From: Nitrososphaerota archaeon
GTDB lineage: Archaea > Thermoproteota > Nitrososphaeria > Nitrososphaerales > Nitrosopumilaceae
Assembly (NCBI GenBank): GCA_028866655.1
Contig: JAGWHQ010000001.1
Span: 62,001 to 126,000 of the forward strand
Direction of reading: 5' to 3'
DNA: 64,000 nucleotides
Below are positions 47,311 to 55,646 of the stretch, piece after piece. The notes beneath the pieces were generated by a model that was not told the DNA's origin, made no database searches, and saw only the letters and a program-made list of their open reading frames with translations. The position numbers and the translations under genes were made by a program. Position 1 is the first letter of the stretch, and each line of letters opens with the position of its first letter.

Positions 47311-48711
47311 TTGAGAATTTTTGACACGTTATCGGTAGCAGAAAAAAATGTAGATACTACAAACTCTGTGAGAATTTACCTGTGTGGTGTTACAGTATAT
47401 GACGAAAGTCACATAGGTCATGCAAGAACAATTATCGTATTTGACACACTACGAAGATATCTAGAATCAAAAGGAGTCAAGGTGAACCTTGTGCAAAATT
47501 TCACAGATGTTGATGATAAAATCATCAATCGTGCAATAAAAGAAAACACGTCAGCAGATATCATATCTACAAGATACATAAAAAATTATTTTAATGATTT
47601 TGATAAATTAAATGTAAAAAGAGCCGACCTGTACCCCAAGGCCACAGAACACATCGCAGACATGATTTCCCTGATTAGCGGTTTGATTGACAAGGGATTT
47701 GCATATGTATCCAAAAATGGAGTGTATTTTGCAGTTTTAAAATTCAAGGAATATGGAAAACTATCAAAGAAAAAAACAGATGAATTAATCTCAGGTGCAC
47801 GAGTTGAAGTTGACGAGACAAAAAAAGATCCATTAGACTTTGCTCTCTGGAAATTTTCAGAGGATTCCCCCACATGGGACAGTCCATGGGGCAAGGGAAG
47901 ACCTGGGTGGCACATTGAATGCTCTGCAATGAGTTTGAAATATCTTGGAAGTGATTTTGAGATTCACGGTGGAGGACGCGATCTAATATTTCCCCACCAT
48001 GAAAATGAGATAGCCCAGTCAGAGTCTTTTTCCGGAGTCAACTTTGCCAAGATTTGGATGCATGTGGGAATGGTTACAATAAATGGAGAGAAAATGTCAA
48101 AGTCACTAGGAAATACAAAATCGATTGACCACGTTCTAAAGACATGGGGTCCAAACATAGTCAGACTGTTTTGCCTGTCAGGCCACTATACAAAACCAAT
48201 TGATTATTCTGAAGAGATTCTCAAGGAGACCATAATAAAATGGCGCCAAGTGGAAAATTGCTATTTTGAGATGATTTTATCAGATGATTCCAAGGCAACA
48301 GAAGATTTGGACCAAATCAAAGATATTATGCAAGAATCAAAGACAGAGTTTGACAATGCACTAGATTCTGACTTTAATACACCACTTGCACTGTCGGCAT
48401 TTTTCAAACTGGTAAAATACATCAATCAACTGGCATCATCAGAAAAGATTACAAGAAAAATATCAGACATGGTCTTTCCAACATTTCAAGCCATGTCATC
48501 AATTCTTGGCCTACAAATAGTCCAAGTCACAGAAGATGAAAAAAATCAAATCTCAAATCTAATCAAGCAGAGAAATGAATTACGTAGTCAGAAAAAATTC
48601 CAAGAAGCAGATGAGATCAGAAAACAAATTTCAGACATGAACATAACCTTGATTGATCACAAGACCAAGACACTCTGGATGAAACAAGAAAAAATAGGTA
48701 TAGAAAACTAG
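47311..48711 (+). CDS. cysS: Cysteinyl-tRNA synthetase
   Basis: CysRS charges tRNA-Cys. The 466 residues have the zinc and HIGH region YLCGVTVYDESHIGHARTII (about 24-43), FTDVDDKI, zinc ligands in GWHIECSAMS and HHENEIAQSES, the KMSKSLGN loop near 272 and a C-terminal helical domain. Start TTG 47311; an ATG three codons upstream belongs to another frame. Its end overlaps the convergent ychF gene by 4 bases. Confidence 0.96.
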   Translation: MRIFDTLSVAEKNVDTTNSVRIYLCGVTVYDESHIGHARTIIVFDTLRRYLESKGVKVNLVQNFTDVDDKIINRAIKENTSADIISTRYIKNYFNDFDKLNVKRADLYPKATEHIADMISLISGLIDKGFAYVSKNGVYFAVLKFKEYGKLSKKKTDELISGARVEVDETKKDPLDFALWKFSEDSPTWDSPWGKGRPGWHIECSAMSLKYLGSDFEIHGGGRDLIFPHHENEIAQSESFSGVNFAKIWMHVGMVTINGEKMSKSLGNTKSIDHVLKTWGPNIVRLFCLSGHYTKPIDYSEEILKETIIKWRQVENCYFEMILSDDSKATEDLDQIKDIMQESKTEFDNALDSDFNTPLALSAFFKLVKYINQLASSEKITRKISDMVFPTFQAMSSILGLQIVQVTEDEKNQISNLIKQRNELRSQKKFQEADEIRKQISDMNITLIDHKTKTLWMKQEKIGIEN

Positions 48712-49925
48712 GATTTTTTGGTTTGTGCACTGACTAACGATACAATATCTCGGTCTCGTAGCTGATAGTTCACAGGAAGTCTTACTCCATATCGTACATC
48801 TTTTGCATAGAGCAGACCTTTTGTAAGATCTGTGTGTATCTCTTTTGCAAGGTCTTCAACTGTTGCACCGTCTTTTAGCAAAAGCAAGTCAGGAAGAACT
48901 CGTCCCTTTTTGTCAGTAAAGTTTTCAGGATTTGCTACTGGATATATCGAATTCATCTTTAACAATTTGAATACTGTAACATTGATTGCAAACTGGACAC
49001 CAGTTCTCATGTATTCTCCCAATATGCCTTGTGTGATAAAATCAAGTGCCTCTAGTTGTTTCTTAGTTAGTTGTTCCTTGTGTAAGATATCAAACTGTTC
49101 TGATCCTGGAACATATTTGATGAGGCCCTTTTTCTCTGCCTTTCTCAGCGAGAGCTCACTGTCTGTACTTGCAGGAATTACTATGGTATCAATGTACTTT
49201 TCCCGCAGTCTGTCAAAGTTCTTCTCAGCACCAGGAACATCAATCTTGTTGGCAACAATAAGTGTGGGCTTTGATATCTTTCGTAGATATGCCGCAAATT
49301 TTTTGCTGTCATGCATGTCAAAGTTTTCAAAGTGCTTGTCTTCAAGACCTGTTATCTTTAATGCCTCCTTGACATGTGCTTCCTTGACACCTATTCCACG
49401 AAACACATCAGTTATTGCAATAATTGGTTCTGTCTCAGATTGAATAAGTTTTGATATTTTATCACGGTTCCCTTCTAATAATTTAAGATACCACATGATG
49501 AGTTCTTCTTCAATATCAGATACATCAGCAATTGGGTCACCACTTCCAACTTCTGCGATTCGCCCTGCAGCATCAATGCTTCCCGATACATCAACAACAT
49601 GCAATATTGCATCAGATTGTGTTGCCACTGAAAGAAATTGATTTCCTAGTCCTTTTCCGGCCCATGCATCTTTTATCAGTCCTGGAAGATCAATTAGCTC
49701 AATTGGAATAAACCTCCAGCCATCTGTGCATTTTGAGTTTTGAGGATTGTCCTTGATGTTAAACTCTGTATGGACACATGGTGTGATTGCATTTCCAAGG
49801 GCGCGCTCGGGTTTTTTTGTTGTAAATGGATAAGTTGAGACTTCGCCTCCTGCAAGTGTTGCGGCATTGAAAAAAGTGGTCTTACCAGTATTTGTCTTAC
49901 CTAAAAGGCCAATCTTTATTGGCAT
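48708..49925 (-). CDS. OBG-family GTPase/ATPase (YchF type, archaeal)
   Basis: The 405 residues carry G1 IGLLGKTNTGKTTFFNAATL (about 4-23), G3 ELIDLPGLIKDAWAGKGLGN (about 74-93), G4 VANKIDVPG (NKxD, near 213), a helical insert and a C-terminal TGS domain (about 330-400: GRVLPDLLLLKDGATVEDLA; RLPVNYQLRDRDIVSLVSA). Such proteins associate with ribosomes or translation factors. The NKxD motif keeps GTP specificity, unlike bacterial YchF that uses ATP. Start ATG 49925. Confidence 0.92.
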   Translation of the reverse strand: MPIKIGLLGKTNTGKTTFFNAATLAGGEVSTYPFTTKKPERALGNAITPCVHTEFNIKDNPQNSKCTDGWRFIPIELIDLPGLIKDAWAGKGLGNQFLSVATQSDAILHVVDVSGSIDAAGRIAEVGSGDPIADVSDIEEELIMWYLKLLEGNRDKISKLIQSETEPIIAITDVFRGIGVKEAHVKEALKITGLEDKHFENFDMHDSKKFAAYLRKISKPTLIVANKIDVPGAEKNFDRLREKYIDTIVIPASTDSELSLRKAEKKGLIKYVPGSEQFDILHKEQLTKKQLEALDFITQGILGEYMRTGVQFAINVTVFKLLKMNSIYPVANPENFTDKKGRVLPDLLLLKDGATVEDLAKEIHTDLTKGLLYAKDVRYGVRLPVNYQLRDRDIVSLVSAQTKKS

Positions 49926-49966
49926 GTCCTCATCTGATGTTGCTTGCTATTTATCTTTGCTGCAGA

Positions 49967-50332
49967 TTACTCATCATGGCTGTGAGAATTTGTATTGCCA
50001 GACGAATTTTTTATCTCATCGGCATGCCACTTGATTTGTATTATCTCATCGTCTGTCAGAGCACCATTCCATTTTTCAAGCACGATTTTTAGAATTTGTG
50101 AGCCATTATACAGCAATCCCCAGTATGGATGGTGCTCTGCAGTTATTAGAGCAAGCTCTTCAACTTCTTCTAGCCCCGTTTTTGCAAGTCCCAGTCCATC
50201 AGAGCGCTCTCCATAGATTCGAATAATATTAGAATCAGGATCAGAGTTTATTTTCACCAAGACATTTTTTTGCTCAAAAGACTTGACCAAATCCAAGAGT
50301 GCTTTGTGAAATGCCTCAAAATCGTCTGACAT
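49967..50332 (-). CDS. Small acidic protein, function unknown
   Basis: The 121-residue acidic protein is alpha/beta: helix DDFEAFHKALLDLVKSFEQK, strand VLVKINSDPDSNIIRIYGER, then ALITAEHHPYWGLLYNGSQI and KWNGALTDDEIIQIKWHADE. The end is His/Ser-rich (NTNSHSHDE). No family recognised. It follows the CoA-binding gene by 3 bases in the same direction, so both share a transcript. Confidence 0.65.
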   Translation of the reverse strand: MSDDFEAFHKALLDLVKSFEQKNVLVKINSDPDSNIIRIYGERSDGLGLAKTGLEEVEELALITAEHHPYWGLLYNGSQILKIVLEKWNGALTDDEIIQIKWHADEIKNSSGNTNSHSHDE

Positions 50333-50335
50333 GTC

Positions 50336-50767
50336 TTAGAACAACCTTTGATGTTCTGCAAGCATGCATCGATTAAAGACAACTAATGGTATTCCTGCTT
50401 TTCTTGCAACATCTTCTGCTTCAGAATTGTGTATTCCTTCTTGCAACCATATGACTTTAGGTTTTATCTTCACAGATTCTTCTACAACTGGCAAGACCTG
50501 ATCAGAGGGTCGAAAGACATCAACCACATCCACGGTACTTGGAATATCAAGTAGTGTTGGATAACATTTTCTTCCAAGAATTTCTGTTGCAGTTGGATTT
50601 ACAGGGATTACATTAAATCCATTATCAATCAAATATTTTGGAACATAGTATGCGGCCTTGTCCGGATTTTTTGACATGCCCACCACTGCAATATTTTTTA
50701 GAGAATAAATTTTTCGAATGTCGTCATCAGTGTAAGAATCTTTTTCCATGTTTTCTACATGTGTCAT
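50336..50767 (-). CDS. CoA-binding (YccU-like) Rossmann protein
   Basis: The 143-residue protein has the CoA_binding fold: KNIAVVGMSKNPDKAAYYVP (loop GMSxxPxKxxxxV, about 23-42), GFNVIPVNPTATEILGRKCY, VDVVDVFRPSDQVLPVVEES and VIWLQEGIHNSEAEDVARKA with the C-terminal Cys NRCMLAEHQRL. The molecular role of single-domain family members is unclear. Start ATG 50767, with a second Met at residue 7 (50749) also possible. Confidence 0.88.
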   Translation of the reverse strand: MTHVENMEKDSYTDDDIRKIYSLKNIAVVGMSKNPDKAAYYVPKYLIDNGFNVIPVNPTATEILGRKCYPTLLDIPSTVDVVDVFRPSDQVLPVVEESVKIKPKVIWLQEGIHNSEAEDVARKAGIPLVVFNRCMLAEHQRLF

Positions 50768-50824
50768 GCGGGCTTAATGTCTTGCGGAATAACCGATTTA
50801 TAGGGCAATTGCAATAATGGTACC

Positions 50825-51391
50825 GTGGAACAAGAACCAAATGATGTGATAGTGCTTAGTGCAATAAGTCAGGGTGCAAAAAAGTTTGAAAAGATCTTGG
50901 GAAAGACAAAGATTGACAGTCAGGAATTGACCAGTCTGCTAGCACGCCTTGAAGAAAAAGGTTTTACCATAATAGTTGAAAAAAAAGGCTGGTTTGGCCC
51001 CAAGAAAGAAATCACACTAACTGAGAAGGGCAACAAGGAACTAGAAGAGAGAAGATTTGAATTACAACAAAACTGGGATCAAATGGTGACCATGTGGAAG
51101 AATGGCGATAAGCAAAAACTCGAACAGCACATGGAAGCAAACAAGTCAATTATGCCATCAATGATGTTCATGGGAATAATGGACATGATGATGTTTTCAT
51201 CAATGATGGGTTTCATGGGCATGGCAATGACAAGTTTCATACCAGACCAGTACATTGATACCAGTCATGACATGAGTGGAGGACAAGATATGAGCGGTCA
51301 CGATGCAGGCTCAGGACAAGACTTTAGCGGCGGGGATTTTCATGGTGACGGAGGACCAGGAGACATGGGCGGCTTTGACGTTAATTTCTAA
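50825..51391 (+). CDS. Winged-helix protein with Met-rich segment and Gly/Asp/His tail
   Basis: Residues 1-75 look like a winged helix (DVIVLSAISQGAKKFEKILG; ELTSLLARLEEKGFTIIVEK; KKEITLTEKGNKELEERRFE). A coiled-coil linker follows. Then comes a segment with 15 or more methionines (SIMPSMMFMGIMDMMMFSSM, about 115-140) and a tail of repeats (SHDMSGGQDMSGHDAGSGQD, about 150-185) rich in Gly, Asp and His. Met/His-rich tails suit Cu(I)/Ag(I) or membrane association. Two secreted Met-rich proteins are encoded next to it. A copper-responsive role is inference only. GTG 50825 is the start. Confidence 0.68.
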   Translation: MEQEPNDVIVLSAISQGAKKFEKILGKTKIDSQELTSLLARLEEKGFTIIVEKKGWFGPKKEITLTEKGNKELEERRFELQQNWDQMVTMWKNGDKQKLEQHMEANKSIMPSMMFMGIMDMMMFSSMMGFMGMAMTSFIPDQYIDTSHDMSGGQDMSGHDAGSGQDFSGGDFHGDGGPGDMGGFDVNF

Positions 51392-51459
51392 AATCATACC
51401 TTTAAAGAATAGAAATTAAAAAACGGTTTTTATTTCCAACAAATGGAAATTATTTTTTG

Positions 51460-51840
51460 TTACTTGTATTGCATTGGCATTGAGGATGTCATGTTGTTCA
51501 TAGTACCGTTCATTGTAGCCATGTTACCATTCATGGTACTATTTGTATGAAATGCAGAATCACCTGCAAGTGCAGCCATAACATCTTCTCCATGTGGAGC
51601 AGAACCAATTTTACCAGAACTTACTTTTTGTGACGCCCATATTGCATTTACCCATGCAGTGTGTTCACCAGGAACACATACATGATCACCGCAAACTACA
51701 CTGTGGCCAAAGCTTGCAGTTGTGATGGTGTCAAATTTAGTACTTTGTGTCAGAGCATTAGCTTGTGGAACAAATACTGCGATGACTGATGTCAAAAGCA
51801 CAGATGTTGTAAACAAAAGTAATGCCAATTTTTTAGACAT
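51460..51840 (-). CDS. Secreted Met-rich protein A, paralogue of the next gene
   Basis: The 126-residue protein has a signal peptide (MSKKLALLLFTTSVLLTSVI, ending in QANA/LTQ near residue 29). The core contains VVCGDHVCVPGEHTAWVNAI (C-G-x-H-x-C...GEH..W) and the tail is Met/Asn/Thr-rich (STMNGNMATMNGTMNNMTSS, about 100-121). The core and signal match the protein encoded 86 bases away, so the pair arose by duplication. Cys, His and Met suggest extracytoplasmic copper binding, which matters to archaeal ammonia oxidation enzymes; function is inferred. Confidence 0.72.
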   Translation of the reverse strand: MSKKLALLLFTTSVLLTSVIAVFVPQANALTQSTKFDTITTASFGHSVVCGDHVCVPGEHTAWVNAIWASQKVSSGKIGSAPHGEDVMAALAGDSAFHTNSTMNGNMATMNGTMNNMTSSMPMQYK

Positions 51841-51860
51841 GTTTTAGTTTGACGGGCGGG

Positions 51861-51870
51861 CATATAAAAG
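51861..51870 (-). promoter_or_regulatory. TATA box of secreted Met-rich gene A
   Basis: CTTTTATATG (minus strand), 21-30 bases upstream of ATG 51840. The wider motif TCATAATTCTTTTATATGCC closely matches that of the paralogue. Confidence 0.6.
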
Positions 51871-51925
51871 AATTATGATGAATTGATTCATTCGATAAAA
51901 AGAGATAGTGGTAAATCCACTAGAA

Positions 51926-52234
51926 TTATTTCATACCATTCATGGTGTGCATGGTCATGTTGTTCATGTTCATACCATTTGTACCACTTGTACTTCCGAT
52001 CATACCTGCTCTTTGTGACTGCCATAATGTGTTTATCCACTGTGCATGTTCACCTACTGCGCAAAGGTGGTTACCACATACTTTGCTAAAACCATGACTT
52101 GCTGTTAATGGAGTGTCGTTCAGTATTGAAAAGTCTCTTTGGATCAAAGCATTTGCTTGCGGTAAACTTGATACTAACACAGATGTCATCATAACAGATA
52201 CAGTAAGCAAGAGTAATGCTATTTTGTTAGACAT
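51926..52234 (-). CDS. Secreted Met-rich protein B, paralogue of the previous gene
   Basis: The 102 residues have a signal peptide (MSNKIALLLLTVSVMMTSVL, then SSLPQANA/LIQ near residue 29). The core KVCGNHLCAVGEHAQWINTL matches VVCGDHVCVPGEHTAWVNAI of the paralogue in 11 of 20 positions. A shorter Met-rich tail follows (NGMNMNNMTMHTMNGMK, 7 Met in 17). The tandem copy lies downstream on the same strand. Probably an exported metal-binding protein; no characterised homologue known to me. Confidence 0.72.
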   Translation of the reverse strand: MSNKIALLLLTVSVMMTSVLVSSLPQANALIQRDFSILNDTPLTASHGFSKVCGNHLCAVGEHAQWINTLWQSQRAGMIGSTSGTNGMNMNNMTMHTMNGMK

Positions 52235-52253
52235 CGGTTTCGCTTCGCTTACG

Positions 52254-52264
52254 GCATATAAAAG
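52254..52264 (-). promoter_or_regulatory. TATA box of secreted Met-rich gene B
   Basis: CTTTTATATGC (minus strand), 20-30 bases upstream of ATG 52234. The wider motif TCATAAATCTTTTATATGCC differs at one position from that of paralogue A, so the promoter was duplicated or conserved with the gene. Confidence 0.6.
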
Positions 52265-52347
52265 ATTTATGAATCAAAGATTAGTGCAAAATCCAAGATC
52301 AGCGCCATAAAGAAACAGATATCAATAATTCGTAAGATGGATTTGGC

Positions 52348-53010
52348 ATGACAGCACAAATAGGCACAAAGAGTCCAGATCTCCAAGTATCAGAATGGAT
52401 TCAAGGTTTACCAACTAACATTGACAAAGAAAAAGACAATGTCATTCTAATCGAGGTTTTTCAGGTCAATTGTCCCGGTTGCTTTATGTATGGAATTCCA
52501 CAAGCAATTGACATTTACCAAAAATACAGAAAAGAAGGTGTTACAGTTTTAGGAATAGCAACAGCGTTTGAAGATTTTGATAAAAATACAGTAGAAAATT
52601 TAAGATTGTTACTCACAGAAGGTAAGGTGATAGGTGAGACCCTAAAGGCACTTGGCCAATACAATCAGCTAGTTGATGGAAACAAGATTCCATACAAGAT
52701 ACCGTTTCCAGTTGCAATGGACTTGCTCAAAAAAGAAGATGGTCCAATTAGCCAATCCAAGATAGATGAAATCATCCAAGCAAACGTTCCAGGTTATGAA
52801 TCATATAGTCAAAGTCAGAAATTAGAAATAATTGAACGTGTTAAACAATATCTAAAGAGCAAGGAATATTCTGCATACATCTTTGACAAATTTGCACTGC
52901 GCGGTACACCATCAACAATATTAATTGACAAAAAAGGAATACTGCGAGATGTTGCATTTGGAACTAATGATTTTTTAGAAGAGAACATCAAAAAATTATT
53001 GAGTGAATGA
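52348..53010 (+). CDS. Thioredoxin-fold (TlpA/AhpC-like) redox protein
   Basis: The 220-residue protein has a thioredoxin-like fold with an NCPGCFMYGIPQAIDIYQKY active site (CPGC, about 45-49), GVTVLGIATAFEDF, an inserted helical region (about 85-180) and FALRGTPSTILIDKKGILRD (cis-Pro loop, about 187-206). There is no signal peptide, so it is cytoplasmic. It may act as thiol reductase or peroxidase-like protein. Start ATG 52348. Its neighbour birA follows 33 bases later; no functional link is evident. Confidence 0.82.
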   Translation: MTAQIGTKSPDLQVSEWIQGLPTNIDKEKDNVILIEVFQVNCPGCFMYGIPQAIDIYQKYRKEGVTVLGIATAFEDFDKNTVENLRLLLTEGKVIGETLKALGQYNQLVDGNKIPYKIPFPVAMDLLKKEDGPISQSKIDEIIQANVPGYESYSQSQKLEIIERVKQYLKSKEYSAYIFDKFALRGTPSTILIDKKGILRDVAFGTNDFLEENIKKLLSE

Positions 53011-53043
53011 TTTTCATCAATTTAGAATGGCAATTGTTTTCAC

Positions 53044-54042
53044 ATGTACACGTCCTTTGATGAAACAACCTTTGACAAAATAATCACACTACTCAAGTCA
53101 CACCAACCAGAATTTGTATCAGGAGAAAAACTTAGTCATACTCTATCTTTAAGCAGAGCTGCAGTTTGGAAAAATATCAAAAAATTACGATTACTAGGAT
53201 ACAAGATAGAATCAAAACCAAAGATAGGCTACAGATTACAAACACATACCAATCTTCTTTTACCATGGGAAATCTCAGATGGACTCCAGACAGACATTAT
53301 TGGTAGAAAAATATATTATTTTGACAAGATTGATTCAACGCAAAATTTTGCATTAGAGCTTGCTCAAAAACCCCATGAAAACGGCTCTCTAGTCATAGCA
53401 GAGAGACAAACACATGGACGGGGTAGACTAAATCGACGATGGGCGTCACCAAAGGGAGGCATATGGATATCTATACTTTTAAAACCAAATTTCGAGTCGT
53501 CATATACATCACTATTTCCAATGGTCACATCTCTTGCTCTAGCAGTTTCAATTGAAAAGACTCTAAAGATAAAAACAGAGCTAAAGTGGCCAAATGACCT
53601 TACCATAAAAGGGAAAAAAATTGCAGGCATACTAATTGATGCATCCATAGAATCAAACAAGATAGATTACATCATAATTGGAATAGGAATTAATTTTAAA
53701 ATTAAACCTGAGATAGTAACAAAATCAATCAAAAGTCAAAGAAATTACGGTATTACAACTTTGATAAAAAAAGATCAAAATGCAAATCCGATTGAGCTTG
53801 TACAGCAATTCCTGTTTGAACTTGAACAAAGCTATAACAGAGTAGTATCAGACTCCATCGGACAAATTAGAAAAGAATGGTCCAAGAGATCATCGACAAT
53901 TGGAAAAAATATCACTGCAACTACAACTACGGGAATTCTAAAAGGCAAAGCAATAGGAATAGACAAGACAGGTGCATTACTCTTGTCAAACAAAGGCAAA
54001 GTACAACGCTTGTTGGCTGGAGATATCACTTACAAAAACTAG
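53044..54042 (+). CDS. birA: Biotin-protein ligase with N-terminal HTH (bifunctional BirA)
   Basis: BirA attaches biotin to carboxyl carrier proteins via biotinyl-AMP. The 332 residues have an N-terminal winged helix (FVSGEKLSHTLSLSRAAVWK with NIKKLRLLGYKIESKPKIGY, about 22-61). The catalytic domain has ERQTHGRGRLNRRWASPKGG (GRGRxxRxWxSP, about 119-138), LKWPNDLTIKGKKIAGILID and an SH3-like C-terminus GKAIGIDKTGALLL. The HTH suggests it also represses biotin genes. In this group biotin is needed for acetyl-CoA/propionyl-CoA carboxylase, the fixing enzyme of the 3HP/4HB cycle. Confidence 0.95.
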   Translation: MYTSFDETTFDKIITLLKSHQPEFVSGEKLSHTLSLSRAAVWKNIKKLRLLGYKIESKPKIGYRLQTHTNLLLPWEISDGLQTDIIGRKIYYFDKIDSTQNFALELAQKPHENGSLVIAERQTHGRGRLNRRWASPKGGIWISILLKPNFESSYTSLFPMVTSLALAVSIEKTLKIKTELKWPNDLTIKGKKIAGILIDASIESNKIDYIIIGIGINFKIKPEIVTKSIKSQRNYGITTLIKKDQNANPIELVQQFLFELEQSYNRVVSDSIGQIRKEWSKRSSTIGKNITATTTTGILKGKAIGIDKTGALLLSNKGKVQRLLAGDITYKN

Positions 54043-54046
54043 AACT

Positions 54047-54160
54047 TTACTTGTGAGAGATCACAATAAGACTGGCACCTATGAGAATTCCTGCCATTAT
54101 CTCCATCCAGTGTGGAAGAAGCAGTCGTCTCACAATAGTTTCACCTGCTCCTTGTATCAT
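54047..54160 (-). CDS. Small membrane protein (37 residues)
   Basis: A minus-strand frame from ATG 54160 reads MIQGAGETIVRRLLLPHWME then IMAGILIGASLIVISHK. After an amphipathic basic start it forms one transmembrane helix (about 19-35). A TATTATAAC box at 54189-54181 lies 21-29 bases before the ATG, the geometry of leaderless promoters in this window. It is convergent with birA, 4 bases apart. Similar tiny membrane proteins are common in this phylum and usually unannotated; function unknown. Confidence 0.6.
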   Translation of the reverse strand: MIQGAGETIVRRLLLPHWMEIMAGILIGASLIVISHK

Positions 54161-54234
54161 ATGACAACGGTTTGAAATTCGTTATAATAGTGTTTTATCA
54201 GCTAAAATCATTAAAACTCAGCTAATTTGTTTAT

Positions 54235-54254
54235 TGGATCTGCAAACAGATCCA
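54235..54254. repeat. Perfect 8-bp inverted repeat (hairpin)
   Basis: TGGATCTG and CAGATCCA are separated by CAAA. It lies 60 bases before the ureohydrolase start and upstream of its TTTTTAATAATT box, so it is outside a leaderless transcript of that gene. It could be an operator or a structured element. Confidence 0.5.
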
Positions 54255-54313
54255 TATTAGATGCTGCACCAATCTGCGCGCATTTTTAATAATTGCAAGA
54301 TCTCAACTATGTG

Positions 54314-55153
54314 ATGAATATTTGCTGGACAAACACAGATAATTTTGATGATGCCGAGATTGTCATCGTCGGAATTCCTGATGAATCAAAGTCTCATGCA
54401 CTTCGCAAGGGAACATCAGAGGCACCACATAAGATAAGAGAAATTTCGTCAATAAGGGATACATACAAGAGAGGAGATGAGATATCTCTTGGCTTGCCAC
54501 TTGGTGGAATTACAAAAAAAGTTTATGATTATGGAAACATAGAACGAACTCAGATCGAAGATGCAATAGACAAGATTGTTTCAAGTTCCAAGATTCCAAT
54601 ATCAATTGGAGGAGACCATTCAATATCAATTGAAATAATTAAATCGGTCTCAAAAAAATACGGCCCCTTGTCTCTAGTATACTTTGATGCACACCCAGAT
54701 TTCATTAGTTCAATTCGTGGATACTATGGCTCGGTCTTCAACGATGTCTTGCCATACATCGATGTAAACACCAGCATCCAGATAGGAATCAGGACTCCTG
54801 AGAAAGAAGAAATCGACAATATTAAAAAATACGGTCTAAAGGTTATCACCCCATTTGACATCATTCGAGACGGTATACAAAAAACAGAAGAGACGATTCT
54901 AAATAAAATAGGCAAAAATGTGTACGTGTCACTTGACATGGATGCAATCGATCCAGCATTTGCACCCGGAGTTTCAGTTCCCGTTCCCCTAGGACTTGGA
55001 AATACCGAAATGACTTTGTTGCTCAAGTCTATTACAAAAAGAGGTATGTGTGGATTTGACATCATGGAGGTATGCCCCAACTATGACATCAAAGACAGAA
55101 CATCGCATCTTGCATCAAGAATTATCGGTGAAACAATATCATCCATTGTATAA
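54314..55153 (+). CDS. Ureohydrolase (agmatinase/arginase family)
   Basis: From ATG 54314 the protein has 279 residues (the frame opens at TTG 54293, but a TTTTTAATAATT box at 54283-54294 implies the later start). All Mn-binding motifs are present: PISIGGDHSIS (about 102-112), SLVYFDAHPDF (DAHxD, about 125-135) and VSLDMDAIDPAFAPG (DxD, about 207-221). The family contains agmatinase, arginase, formiminoglutamase and guanidinobutyrase. Agmatinase for polyamine synthesis is the most likely role in an archaeon, but specificity is not decided by these motifs. Confidence 0.9.
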   Translation: MNICWTNTDNFDDAEIVIVGIPDESKSHALRKGTSEAPHKIREISSIRDTYKRGDEISLGLPLGGITKKVYDYGNIERTQIEDAIDKIVSSSKIPISIGGDHSISIEIIKSVSKKYGPLSLVYFDAHPDFISSIRGYYGSVFNDVLPYIDVNTSIQIGIRTPEKEEIDNIKKYGLKVITPFDIIRDGIQKTEETILNKIGKNVYVSLDMDAIDPAFAPGVSVPVPLGLGNTEMTLLLKSITKRGMCGFDIMEVCPNYDIKDRTSHLASRIIGETISSIV

Positions 55154-55197
55154 TGCCACGCTAATACTTTTAACTGCCCCACAATTGTTAAAAAATA

Positions 55198-55602
55198 ATG
55201 TTTTCCCATTTTACACTAGAGCAAGCAAACAAAATGCTTCCAAGCATAATAGAAAAATTCAACAATGTAGTTGCAATGAAAGACCAAGTTGTAAAAATAC
55301 AATCTGACTTCGAAACAAATCCAAAATACATGGCAAACTTTAAGGATTCAATCATAAAAAAACAAGAACTCAATTCTGCAATAACTAGTTTTTACAAATC
55401 AATTGAAGATCTAGAAGCAACTGGTGTATCGATCAAAAGTATTGACCAAGGATTGATGGATTTTCCATCACTCATGTTCAACGAAGAGATATGGCTTTGC
55501 TGGAAACAGGGAGAGACTGAAATAAAATTCTGGCATGGAAAAGATGAAGGGTTTAACGGCAGAAAGCCCATAGAAAGTGTCGACTTGGAAAAACTACGTT
55601 AA
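55198..55602 (+). CDS. DUF2203 family protein
   Basis: The 134-residue protein has the DUF2203 signature: MFSHFTLEQANKMLPSIIEK at the start, a central coiled-coil, GVSIKSIDQGLMDFPSLMFN and EIWLCWKQGETEIKFWHGKD with EGFNGRKPI at the end. The family is found in many archaea and bacteria; no function is known. Start ATG 55198. Confidence 0.9.
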   Translation: MFSHFTLEQANKMLPSIIEKFNNVVAMKDQVVKIQSDFETNPKYMANFKDSIIKKQELNSAITSFYKSIEDLEATGVSIKSIDQGLMDFPSLMFNEEIWLCWKQGETEIKFWHGKDEGFNGRKPIESVDLEKLR

Positions 55603-55646
55603 CAATCCAAGCATATATCAAAATAATCCATATTTGCAACAATATC

